Origin: Qipengyuania sphaerica
Lineage (GTDB): Bacteria > Pseudomonadota > Alphaproteobacteria > Sphingomonadales > Sphingomonadaceae
Reading direction: 5' to 3'
Assembly: GCF_019711595.1 (NCBI RefSeq)
Contig: NZ_JAIGNR010000002.1
Location: 310,001-374,000, forward strand
DNA: 64,000 nt
Shown here: positions 52,383 to 62,408 of the stretch, in pieces
Layout: each line of letters starts with the position of its first letter
Position numbering within the stretch: the stretch's first letter is position 1
Position numbers and translations under genes: made by a program
Notes under the pieces: generated by a model
What the model saw: the letters and a program-made list of their open reading frames with translations, nothing else
What the model was told of the DNA's origin: nothing
The model's database searches: none

Positions 52383-52541
52383 CCCCGGTTCAGGCGAAGA
52401 CACCCCAATCCGTCGAGGTCAGCCAAGGCTATCTCGTTCTGCGGGCGGAGGAAGGTCGAAACGGTCTGGACCGGGGTTTTCGGTGGTCCCTTGACCGCCG
52501 GCAGCGGAACCGCTGAAACGGGAGCAAGGTCAAGGGGTCCA
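52383..52541 (+). promoter_or_regulatory. Structured leader that can hide the TBDR ribosome site
   Basis: CCCCGGT (52383-52389) pairs with ACCGGGG (52470-52476), which is followed by TTTT. Next CCCTTGACC (52488-52496) pairs with GGTCAAGGG (52528-52536) around a small CAGCG/CGCTG hairpin (52502-52515). The second long stem buries AAGGGG, the probable Shine-Dalgarno sequence of the TBDR at 52543. Layout suits translation or attenuation control by a ligand, protein or alternative pairing. It does not match a riboswitch class I know. Confidence 0.5.
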
Positions 52542-52542
52542 G

Positions 52543-54588
52543 ATGATTTCGCAAATTCGGGTCGACAAAACCATCCTGACGGCAGGTGCGGCGATCTTCG
52601 CCACGTTCCCCGCAAGCGCGGGCGCGCAGGTTGGTGACCAAGCCGAGGAGGCAGGTGAGCCCGTTCGCGTGATCGTCGTCACCGGCGAAGGGCTTGCGGA
52701 TACTCCCGCCACTCCTGCCTACGACACCCAGGTCATCGAGCGCGAGCAGCTCGTAGCCACCGGCTCGGGCCGGATCGAGGACGCGCTCGCAGCTGTGGCG
52801 GGCTTCCAGCAGTTCCGTCGCTCGGACAGCCGCTCGTCCAATCCCAGCGCGCAAGGGGCTACCTTGCGCTCGCTCGGCGGCAATGCCTCAAGCCGCGCCG
52901 CAGTTTTGCTCGACGGGGTGCCGATGGCGGACCCCTTCTTCGGCTTCATTCCCTTCACCGCCATCGCGCCCGAGCGGCTGGCCAGCGCCCGCGTAACGCG
53001 CGGCGGTGGCTCGGGTCCGTTCGGCGCAGGTGCGCTTGCAGGGACGATCGAACTCGCCAGCGCCGATGTAGCGACACTGGGGAATTTCGGCGCCCATCTC
53101 CTCCTGAACGACCGCAGCGAGACCGAGGCGGCGGCGCATATTGCCGGGAATCTCGGCAGCGGCTTCGGCGTCGTTTCCGGGCGCTGGGATCGCGGCAAGG
53201 GCTTTTACACCACGCCCGAGGCCGACCGCGTCGATGCGACCGCGCGCGCGGCGTTCGACAGCTATTCCTTCCAGGCGCGCGGTGTCGCCCAGCTGACCGA
53301 CACGCTCGAGCTCCAGGCGCGCGGCCTTATATACGACGACCGCCGCACATTGCGGTTCGATGGGGCCGACAGTTCGAGTACCGGCCAGGATGCGAGCCTG
53401 CGCCTTGTCGGACGGGGCGAGTGGCAGTTCGATGCACTCGCCTACCTGCAGGCGCGCAACTTCTCCAATGTCGTGATCAGCTCGACCCGCTTCGTCCCCG
53501 TGCTCGACCAGCGCAACACCCCCTCGACAGGGCTTGGCGGAAAATTCGAAATCCGGCCTCCGGTGGGCGATAGAAACGTCCTTCGCCTCGGCACCGATTA
53601 TCGCAAGAGCGAGGGCGAACTTTACGAAATCGCTATCAGCGCCTTCAGCGGCAACATTACCGAACGCCGCAATGCCGGCGGGGCCAATACCGACCTCGGC
53701 TTTTTCGTAGAGAACGATTTCCTGCTCGGCCCGCTCACCCTCACCGCCGGGGCGAGGCTCGACCGCTACACGATCCGCGAGGGTTTCTACGCTGCCGTCG
53801 ATTCGAGCGGCACATCGCTGCGCGAATTCGCCTACGACAACAGGGCAGGCTGGGAGGAATCCTTTCGCGGCGGCGCGGTGTTCGAAGCGGGCGGCGGAGT
53901 GAAATTACGCGCGGCAGCCTATACCGGCCTGCGTTTGCCGACGTTGAATGAATTGTACCGGCCGTTCGTGGTCTTTCCGGTCACCACAAATGCCAATGCT
54001 GCGCTCGAAAACGAGCGGCTGGAAGGATTCGAAGCGGGGGTGGATTTCGAGCCGAATAATGCGACCGAGCTCTCCCTCACCGTCTTCGACAACCGGGTGA
54101 AAGACGCGATCGCCAATGTCACCCTCGATCCCGTAACCCGGCAGCGGCAGAACATCGACGCGATCCGCGCCCGCGGCATCGAGGCCAGCGCAGGCCTGTC
54201 GCTCGGCGCGCTGCGTTTCGACGGGTCGATCGCCTACACCGGGGCCGAGGCCCGGCAGGACGGCGCGGAGTTCGACGGGAACCGGCCTTCGCAAACCCCA
54301 GCGTGGGTTGGAGGCGCGACGCTGAGCCATCGGATCGGCGCACGCGGCCTCGCCGCTGCGACGGTACGCCATGTCGGAAAGCAGTTCGAAGACGACCTTG
54401 AAACCTTCGTCCTGCCCGCCGCGACCACCATCGATGCCTATGCGAAAATCCCGGTATCTCGTGCGTTTTCGCTTGTCCTGCGCGGCGAGAATTTGACCGA
54501 CGAGAAGGTCTTCACCCGCAACCAGGGCGGCTCCATCGATTACGGTGCTCCGCGCACACTCTGGCTCGGCATCGCAGTAGGCCGCTGA
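52543..54588 (+). CDS. TonB-dependent receptor, BtuB/FecA-sized
   Basis: This 681-aa receptor has a signal sequence (to about residue 28, SAGAQ), a TonB-box-like VRVIVVTG, a plug (GSGRIEDALAAVAGFQQFRRSDSRSSNPSAQGATLRSLGGNASSRAAVLLDGVPMADPFFGFIPF) and a 22-strand-size barrel ending WLGIAVGR. It is smaller than the other receptors here and of the vitamin/siderophore-like class. It converges on the GH42 gene of the galactoside locus, so galactoside uptake is one possibility, but the class fits small chelates or vitamins as well. Confidence 0.9.
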   Translation: MISQIRVDKTILTAGAAIFATFPASAGAQVGDQAEEAGEPVRVIVVTGEGLADTPATPAYDTQVIEREQLVATGSGRIEDALAAVAGFQQFRRSDSRSSNPSAQGATLRSLGGNASSRAAVLLDGVPMADPFFGFIPFTAIAPERLASARVTRGGGSGPFGAGALAGTIELASADVATLGNFGAHLLLNDRSETEAAAHIAGNLGSGFGVVSGRWDRGKGFYTTPEADRVDATARAAFDSYSFQARGVAQLTDTLELQARGLIYDDRRTLRFDGADSSSTGQDASLRLVGRGEWQFDALAYLQARNFSNVVISSTRFVPVLDQRNTPSTGLGGKFEIRPPVGDRNVLRLGTDYRKSEGELYEIAISAFSGNITERRNAGGANTDLGFFVENDFLLGPLTLTAGARLDRYTIREGFYAAVDSSGTSLREFAYDNRAGWEESFRGGAVFEAGGGVKLRAAAYTGLRLPTLNELYRPFVVFPVTTNANAALENERLEGFEAGVDFEPNNATELSLTVFDNRVKDAIANVTLDPVTRQRQNIDAIRARGIEASAGLSLGALRFDGSIAYTGAEARQDGAEFDGNRPSQTPAWVGGATLSHRIGARGLAAATVRHVGKQFEDDLETFVLPAATTIDAYAKIPVSRAFSLVLRGENLTDEKVFTRNQGGSIDYGAPRTLWLGIAVGR

Positions 54589-54634
54589 ACCGCGCCGCGC
54601 CAATTCGGTCTCGGCACAGTTCCTGAACCTGCGC

Positions 54635-56560
54635 TCACCCGCCGCCTTTCGGAAGATCCTCGTCGCTGGAGGAAAGCCAGGCGCAATCGCCGGTCAGGTA
54701 ATTTGCCTTGAAAGCCAAATCTCCTCGCGTTCGCTTCCGTATTCCCTCGGGCAAGCATTCGCTCGGCAAACCCGCATCCCGGGAAGCCGCCGCCAGCACA
54801 GTCGATAGACCTGGCTTGTCAGGCCAGCAGCACAGCAGGCGCACATTGCCAGAAACCCGCGAAATTACGACGCCCTCGCCATCGGTGACTTCGGCTTCGG
54901 CCGCCCCCTCGTAATGATCGATCCATCGGCCTTCGCCCGGCCGAACCGGGTCTCCGGACATCCGGGGCGACAGCGTCTCCGACAAGATGATGCGCCCGCC
55001 GACCAGTTCTCCCAGCGGTCCGGGCGGCAGGTCGTCCGGTATGGCGAATTCCTCGGTTCTGCTGCCTGTGCGCGGTCCTATCACGATCTGGCCTTCGAAG
55101 GCTTCCAGCTTCCGGGTGAGGTCTTCGGGAACGATGGGCAGGCAAGGCACCACTACCAGCGAGTAAGCATCAAGATCCGCTGTTGGCGGAACGATGTCGA
55201 TGTCGTGTCCGAACTGCCTCAAGGCCGAATAGCAACCGAAGGTCGTCCAAAGGGCGGAGTACCCCTCACCCTGCGGCTGGATCTGGGTGATCCATTCGGA
55301 TTCGTAGGAAAAGACGATCGCCGTCTGCTTTGGCGTTTCCGCTATTGGGTCGATCCGGCTGAGGATATTTGCCGCCTCACGCGCTTCGGCGAGGGCGGGC
55401 GCGGGATTGCCATCGGGCCGGAGGAGCCCGGCGTGCATTTGCTCCTGCGCCTTGGGGAATTGGCGCCAGCGGAAATAGCTCACCATCTCGGCGCCGTGGG
55501 CAAAGGCTTCAAGCGTCCAGAGCTTGACCATGCCGGGGAGCGGCGCAGGATTGTAACGCGCCCAGTTCACCGGACCGGGTTGCTGTTCGAGCACCGACCA
55601 GCGACCACCTTTCGCGCAGCCGCGATAGAGATCGTGGTGGAAGGCTGCGATGTCGGGGTGGCCCTGCCGCGCATAGGTCCGCTTTTCTTCTTCGGTGAAA
55701 CGGAACATCTCCAGGAAGCCGAGCGGATAGCTGTCCCAGCCGAGCACATCGAGGTCGTCGCACAAATCGTGGTGGTCGTAGCCGGTGTAGAAGCCCATGG
55801 CATTGTGGGTGATGTCTCGCCCGGGCGACAAATCGCGCAGGATTTCGACCTGCGCGCGGTTAAAACTCACCACTTGGTCCGAAGAGAAACGGCGGAAGGC
55901 CAGCCAATGGGCCGGATTGGCCTCGGTTACGGTAAGGTTGGGTAGCTCGACTTCCTCGAAAGAGCGGTATTCCATGCTCCAGAAGACATTCCCCCAGGCC
56001 TCGTTGAGACGCGCGATGTCGCCATAGCGCTCTTCGAGCCAGGCCCTGAAGGCATCGCGTGCTGCCGGCGAGAAGCTCTGCACCGTGTCGTGGCAGCCAT
56101 ACTCGTTGTCGGTCTGCCAGCTTACCACGCCGGGATGACCCCCGTACCGGGCGGCCACCTCGCGGGTGATGCGCGCGGCCTCCGCGCGATACCCCTCATG
56201 GCTGAAACAGTAATGGCGCCGCGATCCGAAACCGCGCGGTTTTCCCTCCCTGTCGAGGGCGATCATGTCGGGCATGCGATCGACCAGCCACTTCGGCGGA
56301 GTAGCGGTAGGCGTACCCATGATTATACCGAGGCCGGCCTCGTGGAGTGTGTCCACCGCCCGGTCGAGCCACCCCCAGTCGAAGAGGCCCGGCTCGGGTT
56401 CGATCCGGCTCCATGCGAATTCGCCGATCCGCACGCGGGTGAGCCCGGTCTCGCGCATCAGCCGCGCATCCTCGGCCCAGCGCGCTTCGGGCCAATGCTC
56501 GGGATAATAGCAGACACCGAGGTGCATCGCGGGATCGGACTGGGTCATCGCCGTTCCCAT
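54635..56560 (-). CDS. Beta-galactosidase, GH42
   Basis: This 641-aa enzyme has the GH42 start HLGVCYYPEHWPE, the acid/base Glu153 in WQTDNEYGCH and the nucleophile Glu325 in WSVLEQQPGPVNW. A trimerisation domain and a small C-terminal beta domain follow. It hydrolyses beta-galactosides, probably in the cytoplasm because no signal peptide is seen. ATG 56560 has GAGG at 10 nt, and ATG 56548 is an alternative with 4 residues fewer. It diverges from the symporter gene, and both probably serve the galactose pathway to the right. Confidence 0.93.
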   Translation of the reverse strand: MGTAMTQSDPAMHLGVCYYPEHWPEARWAEDARLMRETGLTRVRIGEFAWSRIEPEPGLFDWGWLDRAVDTLHEAGLGIIMGTPTATPPKWLVDRMPDMIALDREGKPRGFGSRRHYCFSHEGYRAEAARITREVAARYGGHPGVVSWQTDNEYGCHDTVQSFSPAARDAFRAWLEERYGDIARLNEAWGNVFWSMEYRSFEEVELPNLTVTEANPAHWLAFRRFSSDQVVSFNRAQVEILRDLSPGRDITHNAMGFYTGYDHHDLCDDLDVLGWDSYPLGFLEMFRFTEEEKRTYARQGHPDIAAFHHDLYRGCAKGGRWSVLEQQPGPVNWARYNPAPLPGMVKLWTLEAFAHGAEMVSYFRWRQFPKAQEQMHAGLLRPDGNPAPALAEAREAANILSRIDPIAETPKQTAIVFSYESEWITQIQPQGEGYSALWTTFGCYSALRQFGHDIDIVPPTADLDAYSLVVVPCLPIVPEDLTRKLEAFEGQIVIGPRTGSRTEEFAIPDDLPPGPLGELVGGRIILSETLSPRMSGDPVRPGEGRWIDHYEGAAEAEVTDGEGVVISRVSGNVRLLCCWPDKPGLSTVLAAASRDAGLPSECLPEGIRKRTRGDLAFKANYLTGDCAWLSSSDEDLPKGGG

Positions 56561-56674
56561 CCGCCAATCGCCTCGCAAGGTCAATCGAGTTTATTGACGA
56601 ACTGTCCAATTAGAGACACTGTTCCTCTGGCGACTGACGGGCTAGGCAGTCGGCAAAAGGGGAAGAGGGTCTCA

Positions 56675-58177
56675 ATGTTCGGTGACACGGCGCAATTCGG
56701 TAACCTGCCGCAGATCGCGGTTTTCATCGGCCTGACTGCGCTGGTCGGGCTGCTGACCTGGTGGAAGGTCCGCAGTGCGCGGCACGACGGGTCCGAGCAG
56801 GATGTGTTCCTTGCGGGCAAGGGCCTGAGCTGGGTCTTCGTTGCCGGCGCCATAACCCTCACCAACCTTTCGACCGACCAGCTTGTCGGGATGAACGGCA
56901 ACCAGATGCTGTTGCTCGCCTGGTGGGAGATCGCCGGTTTCATCGGCCTGATGACGCTCGCCTTCGTTTTCGTGCCGCTCTATTATCGATACAATTGCAC
57001 GACTGTCACCGAGCTGCTCGAGCGGCGCTATGACGGCCGTTCGATCCGGACGCTCATTTCGGCAATTTTCATCGCCGGAAACCTGCTGATCTACCTTCCA
57101 GCCGCGCTTTATTCGGGCGGGTTGTTCCTGCAATCCCTGTTCGGGGCGCAAATCCCGCTGATTGGCTTCTCGATCGGTCTGGCACTGATCGGAGCAGCCT
57201 ATACCGTGTTCGGAGGCCTGCGAGCTGTCGCGGTGATGGACACGTTCTCGGGCATCGGCATCCTCGCCCTTGCCCTGCTGATCGTTTTCCTCGCGTTGGC
57301 GGCGGTCGATTTCGACATTGTCACCGGCGTTCCTCCCGAGAGGTTGAGCATGGTCGGCTCAGCCGACAGCCCGATCCCCTTCCACACGCTGTTCACCGGC
57401 ATGGCATTTATCCAGATCTTCTACTGGTCGACCAACCAGAACATCACGCAAAAGGCGATGGCCGCGCCGACGGTAAAAGAGGCACGCAAGGGCGTGTTTG
57501 CGGCGGCAGCTGTGCGGATACTCGTGGTCCCGCCCATCGTGGTGATCCCGGGCGTCGTCGCCTACAAGCTGTTCGGCGATGTCGGCGATGCGGCATACGG
57601 ACGCCTGGTTGCCGAAGTCCTGCCAAGCTGGCTATCGGGCGCCTTCGCCGCCATGGTCGCAGCCGCGGTCATCACCACCTTCAGCGCGGTGCTGAACTCG
57701 ACGGTGGCGCTGTATTCGGTCGATTTCCATGAACAATTCGTGGGCGAAGTGAAGAACCACTGGAAGCTGGGCGCTGTAATGAGCCTCTTCGCCACCGTGC
57801 TGGCCATCGTGATGGTTCCGGTCTTCATGAATGCGGAGAGCATCATCAACCTGCTCCAGCAATTGAACGGCCTGTCCTCCATGCCGATCCTTTCGGCCTT
57901 CATCGTCGGATTGCTGTTCCGCAATGTCGCGGCACGCTCTGCGATCGCGGGCGTGGTCTGGGGCATCGGACTCTATGCGGCCTACACCTTCCTCGACGGG
58001 TTCTCCGCCGCAATCGGTCTGCATTACATCGACTTCATGGTCGTCACGCTCGTCACTTCGGTGCTGGCCGCGCTCGCCTTCAACCACCTTGCGCTCAGCC
58101 GCAGGGCGGAGTGGATCGGTTTCGAACTGTTCCGCGGGGACGCGGGACCTGCTGACAATGCCGGGGAAACGGCCTAG
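56675..58177 (+). CDS. Sodium/solute symporter (SSS family), galactoside or galactose uptake
   Basis: This 500-aa protein has about 13-14 helices with SSS features: FLAGKGLSWVFVAGAITLTNLSTDQLVGMNG near the N-terminus and YTVFGGLRAVAVMD. It resembles SglT-type sugar symporters. ATG 56675 follows GAAGAGGG; an earlier in-frame ORF would overlap the GH42 start. It opens a plus-strand set with GH36, galT and galK, so galactose or a galactoside is the expected cargo. Confidence 0.9.
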   Translation: MFGDTAQFGNLPQIAVFIGLTALVGLLTWWKVRSARHDGSEQDVFLAGKGLSWVFVAGAITLTNLSTDQLVGMNGNQMLLLAWWEIAGFIGLMTLAFVFVPLYYRYNCTTVTELLERRYDGRSIRTLISAIFIAGNLLIYLPAALYSGGLFLQSLFGAQIPLIGFSIGLALIGAAYTVFGGLRAVAVMDTFSGIGILALALLIVFLALAAVDFDIVTGVPPERLSMVGSADSPIPFHTLFTGMAFIQIFYWSTNQNITQKAMAAPTVKEARKGVFAAAAVRILVVPPIVVIPGVVAYKLFGDVGDAAYGRLVAEVLPSWLSGAFAAMVAAAVITTFSAVLNSTVALYSVDFHEQFVGEVKNHWKLGAVMSLFATVLAIVMVPVFMNAESIINLLQQLNGLSSMPILSAFIVGLLFRNVAARSAIAGVVWGIGLYAAYTFLDGFSAAIGLHYIDFMVVTLVTSVLAALAFNHLALSRRAEWIGFELFRGDAGPADNAGETA

Positions 58178-58219
58178 CGCAGCCGGGTGACCGGACAGCG
58201 CATTGGATAGGGAATTCGC

Positions 58220-60325
58220 ATGAGGTCCAGCGACATCGTTGCGCTGCATTCCGGAGGCGCGAGCCTCGTGCTGGAGGCCGGCGGGGAGCGGGTGCCGCTC
58301 TGGCGTCATCTCGGACTGTCGGTCGATGCGCGCGATATTCCATCGATTTACCGGACGCGCGGCAGAGCAACCTTTTCGATGGATGCCGACCGCGCGCCTG
58401 ACATCTTGCCACTCCCTGGTGACGGCTCCTTTTTGCGTGCCGCACTGCTGGTCTGCGCCAAAGACGGGAAGGCCCTCGACCTCATTCTGGATTGCACCGG
58501 CATCGAGAGCGGACATGACCGGCTGACATGCGATTTCTCGGACAAGAAGCACGGCCTCGAGGTCCGGGTCGATTACCGCGCGGTTTCGGGCGGGTTCCGG
58601 ATCGAAACCTCGCTCGAAAACCGCGGTAGTGCGCCGCTTTCGGTCCAGCACTTGGCTAGCTGCAGCTTGCCCCTCCCCGCCCGCTGCGAGCGCATCATAT
58701 CATGGCGCGGGCGTCACAATGCCGAATTCGTCGAATGCGTGGAGCCGATGCCGCAGCATGGCTGGTCGCGCGAAACCAGGCGCGGGCTGACCGGACACGG
58801 TGGTCCTTGCGGCGCCTATGTTCTGGCCGACGGTGCCGACCATCATTCCGGACTGGTTTTCGCGGCGCAACTTGCATGGTCGGGCGACAGCCGGATTGCG
58901 ATAGAGCGCGACGACGAGGGGTTCTGGACCTTGCAGGCCGAGGCTCTCATCAAGCCCGGCGAAGTCACGCTCGAGCCGGGCAGCTCACACTCCGCCCCGC
59001 CCGTCTTGCTGGCGATCAGCGATGCCGGCCGAAACGGGGCGATGGCAATCATGCATGCAATGGCGCGAGCTATCGCCAGATGGCCAGGAGGCGAGATGAC
59101 GCCGCGCCCGGTTCACTCGAACAGCTGGGAAGCTGTCTATTTTGCGCATGACGAAAAGCGGATCGGCGAACTTGCCGAGGCGGCCGCAGCCATCGGCGCC
59201 GAACGTTTCGTGCTCGACGACGGATGGTTCAGCGGGCGCGGGAACGACACCGCGGGGCTCGGGGACTGGATCCCCGACCCGGCAAAATACCCCGATGGCC
59301 TCGCCCGGATCGCCGAGAGGGTCCGGGGGCTCGGCATGGAATTCGGCCTCTGGGTCGAGCCCGAAATGGTCAATCCCGAAAGCGACCTCTACCGCGCGCA
59401 CCCCGACTGGGCCTTGGCCATAGATGGCCGCGAGCCGCCTACCGCCCGCAACCAGCTCGTCCTCGACATGCGGCGCGAGGATGTCCGCGATCACCTGTTC
59501 GAGCGACTGGATGCGATCCTGCGTTCGGCGCCAATTTCCTATCTCAAATTGGACCACAACCGCGACCATTCGCCCTCCGGCGGGTCCGAGCAGATACGCG
59601 GGAGCTACGAACTGTTCGCCCGCCTTCGCGAAGCGCATCCCGAAGTCGAAATCGAAAGCTGCGCGGGCGGCGGCGGGCGGATCGATGCCGGCGTTCTCGA
59701 GTACGTCCATCGCTTCTGGACCAGCGACAATATCGACGCGCTGGCCCGTATCCCGATGCAGCGCGGCTTCCTCGCATTCATGCCGCCGGAATTCATGGGC
59801 GCGCATGTTGGCGCGAGCCCCAGCCATGCGACGGGCCGTGTCCAATCGCTCGATTTTCGCGCAGCCATCGCATGCCAGGGGCACTTCGGCATCGAACTCG
59901 ATCCTGCGGCCATGGAACAGCAGGAGCGCGAGAAACTGGCTGGATGGGTGCGCCTCTACAAGGAATGGCGCCACCTCATCCATGGCGGCAAGGTGCTGCT
60001 GGGCGAGGCGAATGACGGGCTGGTGTGGCAGGCGCAGGGGACAGATGACGAGCTCCTCCTGTGGGTCACCCGTGCCGGTCACGCCGAGGATCGCCGCGCG
60101 CAGCCCGTGCCGCTATCCTTCGCGAAGGGGGCCGACTGGCAGGTCCGCATCTTGCGGAGCGCGGTATCGGGCGGCGTCCTCACGCCTCGCGCAACGCCCT
60201 TCTTCCATGACCTTCGCGACAAGCCGCACGGCTTTGCCGGAAGCTGGCTTGCCCATTCGGGCCTGCCGGTGCCCGCCCTTCCCGCCGAGAGCGCGATGAT
60301 CTTCCACCTGAAGGCCCAGCGATGA
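58220..60325 (+). CDS. Alpha-galactosidase, GH36
   Basis: This 701-aa enzyme has an N-terminal beta-sandwich, the GH36 TIM barrel with nucleophile Asp445 (YLKLDHNRDH) and acid/base Asp503 (FWTSDNID), and a C-terminal beta domain. The NSWEAVYF and VLDDGWF segments line the sugar site. It cleaves alpha-galactosides such as melibiose or raffinose; no signal peptide is seen. It starts 42 bp after the symporter and overlaps galT by 4 bp. Confidence 0.95.
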   Translation: MRSSDIVALHSGGASLVLEAGGERVPLWRHLGLSVDARDIPSIYRTRGRATFSMDADRAPDILPLPGDGSFLRAALLVCAKDGKALDLILDCTGIESGHDRLTCDFSDKKHGLEVRVDYRAVSGGFRIETSLENRGSAPLSVQHLASCSLPLPARCERIISWRGRHNAEFVECVEPMPQHGWSRETRRGLTGHGGPCGAYVLADGADHHSGLVFAAQLAWSGDSRIAIERDDEGFWTLQAEALIKPGEVTLEPGSSHSAPPVLLAISDAGRNGAMAIMHAMARAIARWPGGEMTPRPVHSNSWEAVYFAHDEKRIGELAEAAAAIGAERFVLDDGWFSGRGNDTAGLGDWIPDPAKYPDGLARIAERVRGLGMEFGLWVEPEMVNPESDLYRAHPDWALAIDGREPPTARNQLVLDMRREDVRDHLFERLDAILRSAPISYLKLDHNRDHSPSGGSEQIRGSYELFARLREAHPEVEIESCAGGGGRIDAGVLEYVHRFWTSDNIDALARIPMQRGFLAFMPPEFMGAHVGASPSHATGRVQSLDFRAAIACQGHFGIELDPAAMEQQEREKLAGWVRLYKEWRHLIHGGKVLLGEANDGLVWQAQGTDDELLLWVTRAGHAEDRRAQPVPLSFAKGADWQVRILRSAVSGGVLTPRATPFFHDLRDKPHGFAGSWLAHSGLPVPALPAESAMIFHLKAQR

Positions 60326-61332
60326 CATCCGAGCAACTCCCCCACCGCCGGCTCAACCGCCTTACTGGCGAATGGGTTCTGGTCAGTCCGCAGCGCATGA
60401 AGCGGCCGTGGCAGGGGGAGCGCAAAGCCGCCGCCGAGACCGAGCGGCCAAGCCACGATCCCGCTTGCTACCTCTGCCCCGGAAACGAGCGCATGGGAGG
60501 CACCCGTAACCCCGCCTATTCCGGCACGCATGTCTTCCCCAACGACTTTCCCGCCCTCCTCGCCGAGGAGGCAGGCGAGAATGCCGGAAGCTTGTTGAGG
60601 CAAGAGCCGGCACGCGGGGAAGCACGGGTCATCTGCTATTCGCCCGACCACTCCTCGACGCTCGCGCGGATGGATGATGCAGCGCGCCAGTCCGTCATCG
60701 AGAACTGGTGCGCCCAGTCGGCCGAACTCGGCAAGCGCTGGGCGCATGTCGAGATATTCGAGAACAAGGGCGCGATGATGGGAGCCTCATCGCCCCACCC
60801 CCACGGGCAGGTCTGGGCGAGCGACTTCGTCCCCACCATCGTCGAGCGCGAAGACAGGCACCAGCGCCACTATGCCGGGGAGCAGGGGTCGACCCTGCTG
60901 GCCGATGTCCTCGCCGCCGAAATCGAGGCACGCGAGCGGGTGGTGGCCGAGGACGAAAACTGGATCGCGATTGTCCCGTACTGGGCTGCCTGGCCGTTCG
61001 AGACGCTGGTGCTCCCGCGCAAAAAAATCGCCCGACTGGAAGATTTGACGGAGAGCGAGAAGTCATCCCTGGCCGCGCTTCTCGGCAAACTCCTGCACGC
61101 CTATGACGCGCTGTTCGACACCGACTTTCCCTATTCGATGGGCTGGCACGGCGCGCCGCACGCGCTGGGCGAGGATAACGACCACTGGTGGCTGCATGCG
61201 CATTTCTATCCGCCGCTGCTTCGCTCGGCGGAAATCCGCAAACACATGGTCGGGTTCGAATTGCTTGGCGAAGTCCAGCGCGACCTGACGCCCGAGGCTG
61301 CGGCGGCCAGATTGAGGGAGCTTGTACAGTGA
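60322..61332 (+). CDS. galT: Galactose-1-phosphate uridylyltransferase
   Basis: This 336-aa Leloir enzyme swaps UMP between UDP-glucose and galactose-1-phosphate. The active-site HPHGQ (His159, His161, with the second His as nucleophile) follows NKGAMMGASSP. Zinc-site cysteines are present as CYLC near residue 50. It overlaps the GH36 gene by 4 bp and galK by 4 bp. No galE is present in the window. Confidence 0.96.
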   Translation: MTSEQLPHRRLNRLTGEWVLVSPQRMKRPWQGERKAAAETERPSHDPACYLCPGNERMGGTRNPAYSGTHVFPNDFPALLAEEAGENAGSLLRQEPARGEARVICYSPDHSSTLARMDDAARQSVIENWCAQSAELGKRWAHVEIFENKGAMMGASSPHPHGQVWASDFVPTIVEREDRHQRHYAGEQGSTLLADVLAAEIEARERVVAEDENWIAIVPYWAAWPFETLVLPRKKIARLEDLTESEKSSLAALLGKLLHAYDALFDTDFPYSMGWHGAPHALGEDNDHWWLHAHFYPPLLRSAEIRKHMVGFELLGEVQRDLTPEAAAARLRELVQ

Positions 61333-62408
61333 ACGACGGCCTGGCCGAAAAAGCGAGAACTCTTTTCGCGGAAAAATTTGGTGCCCAGCCGGAAGCAATT
61401 GCCTTTGCGCCGGGCCGCGTGAACCTCATCGGCGAACATGTCGATTATAACGACGGGCTCGTATTGCCGATGCCGATCGATGCCGGAACTGCGGTTGCAT
61501 GGGCGCGCAGCGATGACGGCAGGATTCACGTCCACGCGGCCGATCTCGGGGAAGGCGACAGCTTCGAACCCGACGCGCCGACGAAGCCCGGCGAGGTAAG
61601 CTGGCGCTCCTACGTTCGCGGAATGGCAGCGCAATGGGATGGCGAGCTGCCTGCACTCAGCTTGCTCATCACGGGCGACCTGCCAAGGGGAAGCGGCCTA
61701 TCGTCTTCGGCATCGCTCTGCATCGCGCTGGCCCGTGCCTTCGCGGCTGCCACGGGAACGGAAATCGATCCCACAAGCCTCGCCAGGCAGGCGCAGCGAA
61801 CCGAGCACGAATTCGCGGGCGTTGCCTGCGGCATCATGGACCAGATGGCCATTGCCGCGGGCAAACCGGAACACGCCATGCTGCTCGATTGCCGCGACCT
61901 CAGCTACGAGCATTTTGCCATACCCAGTGACTGGGCAGTACTGATCGTCGATTCCGGCGTGACGCGAGGGCTTGTGGATGGCGAATACAACGCCCGCCGC
62001 CAGCAATGCGAGGCGGCAGCGAGAGCGCTCGGGGTCGACAGCCTGCGCGATGTCCGGATGGAAAAACTCGTGGCCGCCGCCCTGCCCCAGCTCGAGGCTC
62101 GCCGTGCAACCCATGTCGTGGGAGAAATCGCCCGCGTGCGAGAAGCTGCCAAAGCCCTGCAGACGGGCGACCTCGCCCGCTTCGGCACGTTGCTGCAGGA
62201 AGGCCATGCCTCGCTAAGGGACCTGTTCGAAGTGTCGCATCCAGTCGTCGACGAGTTGGTCGAGCGCCTGCAAGGCAAAGTGGGTGCGAGCGGGGGCGCG
62301 CGCATGACCGGGGCTGGCTTCGGCGGATCGGTAGTGGTCGTCCTTCCAGAAAGCCGCGCCGCCGAGATCGACGGAGCAGGTGACGGCAAGGTTCTCCGGG
62401 TGACCTAG
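61329..62408 (+). CDS. galK: Galactokinase
   Basis: This 359-aa GHMP kinase has the galactokinase signature PGRVNLIGEHVDYNDG (28-43), the ATP-binding LPRGSGLSSSASL (118-130) and the C-terminal GARMTGAGFGGSVV. It phosphorylates galactose at C1 for GalT. GTG 61329 overlaps the galT stop (GTGA), while the frame upstream is antisense of galT. It ends against galM (CTAG 62405-62408). Confidence 0.96.
   Translation: MNDGLAEKARTLFAEKFGAQPEAIAFAPGRVNLIGEHVDYNDGLVLPMPIDAGTAVAWARSDDGRIHVHAADLGEGDSFEPDAPTKPGEVSWRSYVRGMAAQWDGELPALSLLITGDLPRGSGLSSSASLCIALARAFAAATGTEIDPTSLARQAQRTEHEFAGVACGIMDQMAIAAGKPEHAMLLDCRDLSYEHFAIPSDWAVLIVDSGVTRGLVDGEYNARRQQCEAAARALGVDSLRDVRMEKLVAAALPQLEARRATHVVGEIARVREAAKALQTGDLARFGTLLQEGHASLRDLFEVSHPVVDELVERLQGKVGASGGARMTGAGFGGSVVVVLPESRAAEIDGAGDGKVLRVT

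Noticed and set aside
52310..52540. Cobalamin riboswitch before the 681-aa TBDR
   Set aside because: GCCACTG near 52331 is suggestive, but the B12-box and the other conserved elements cannot be found in order. The leader is listed as structured and unassigned.
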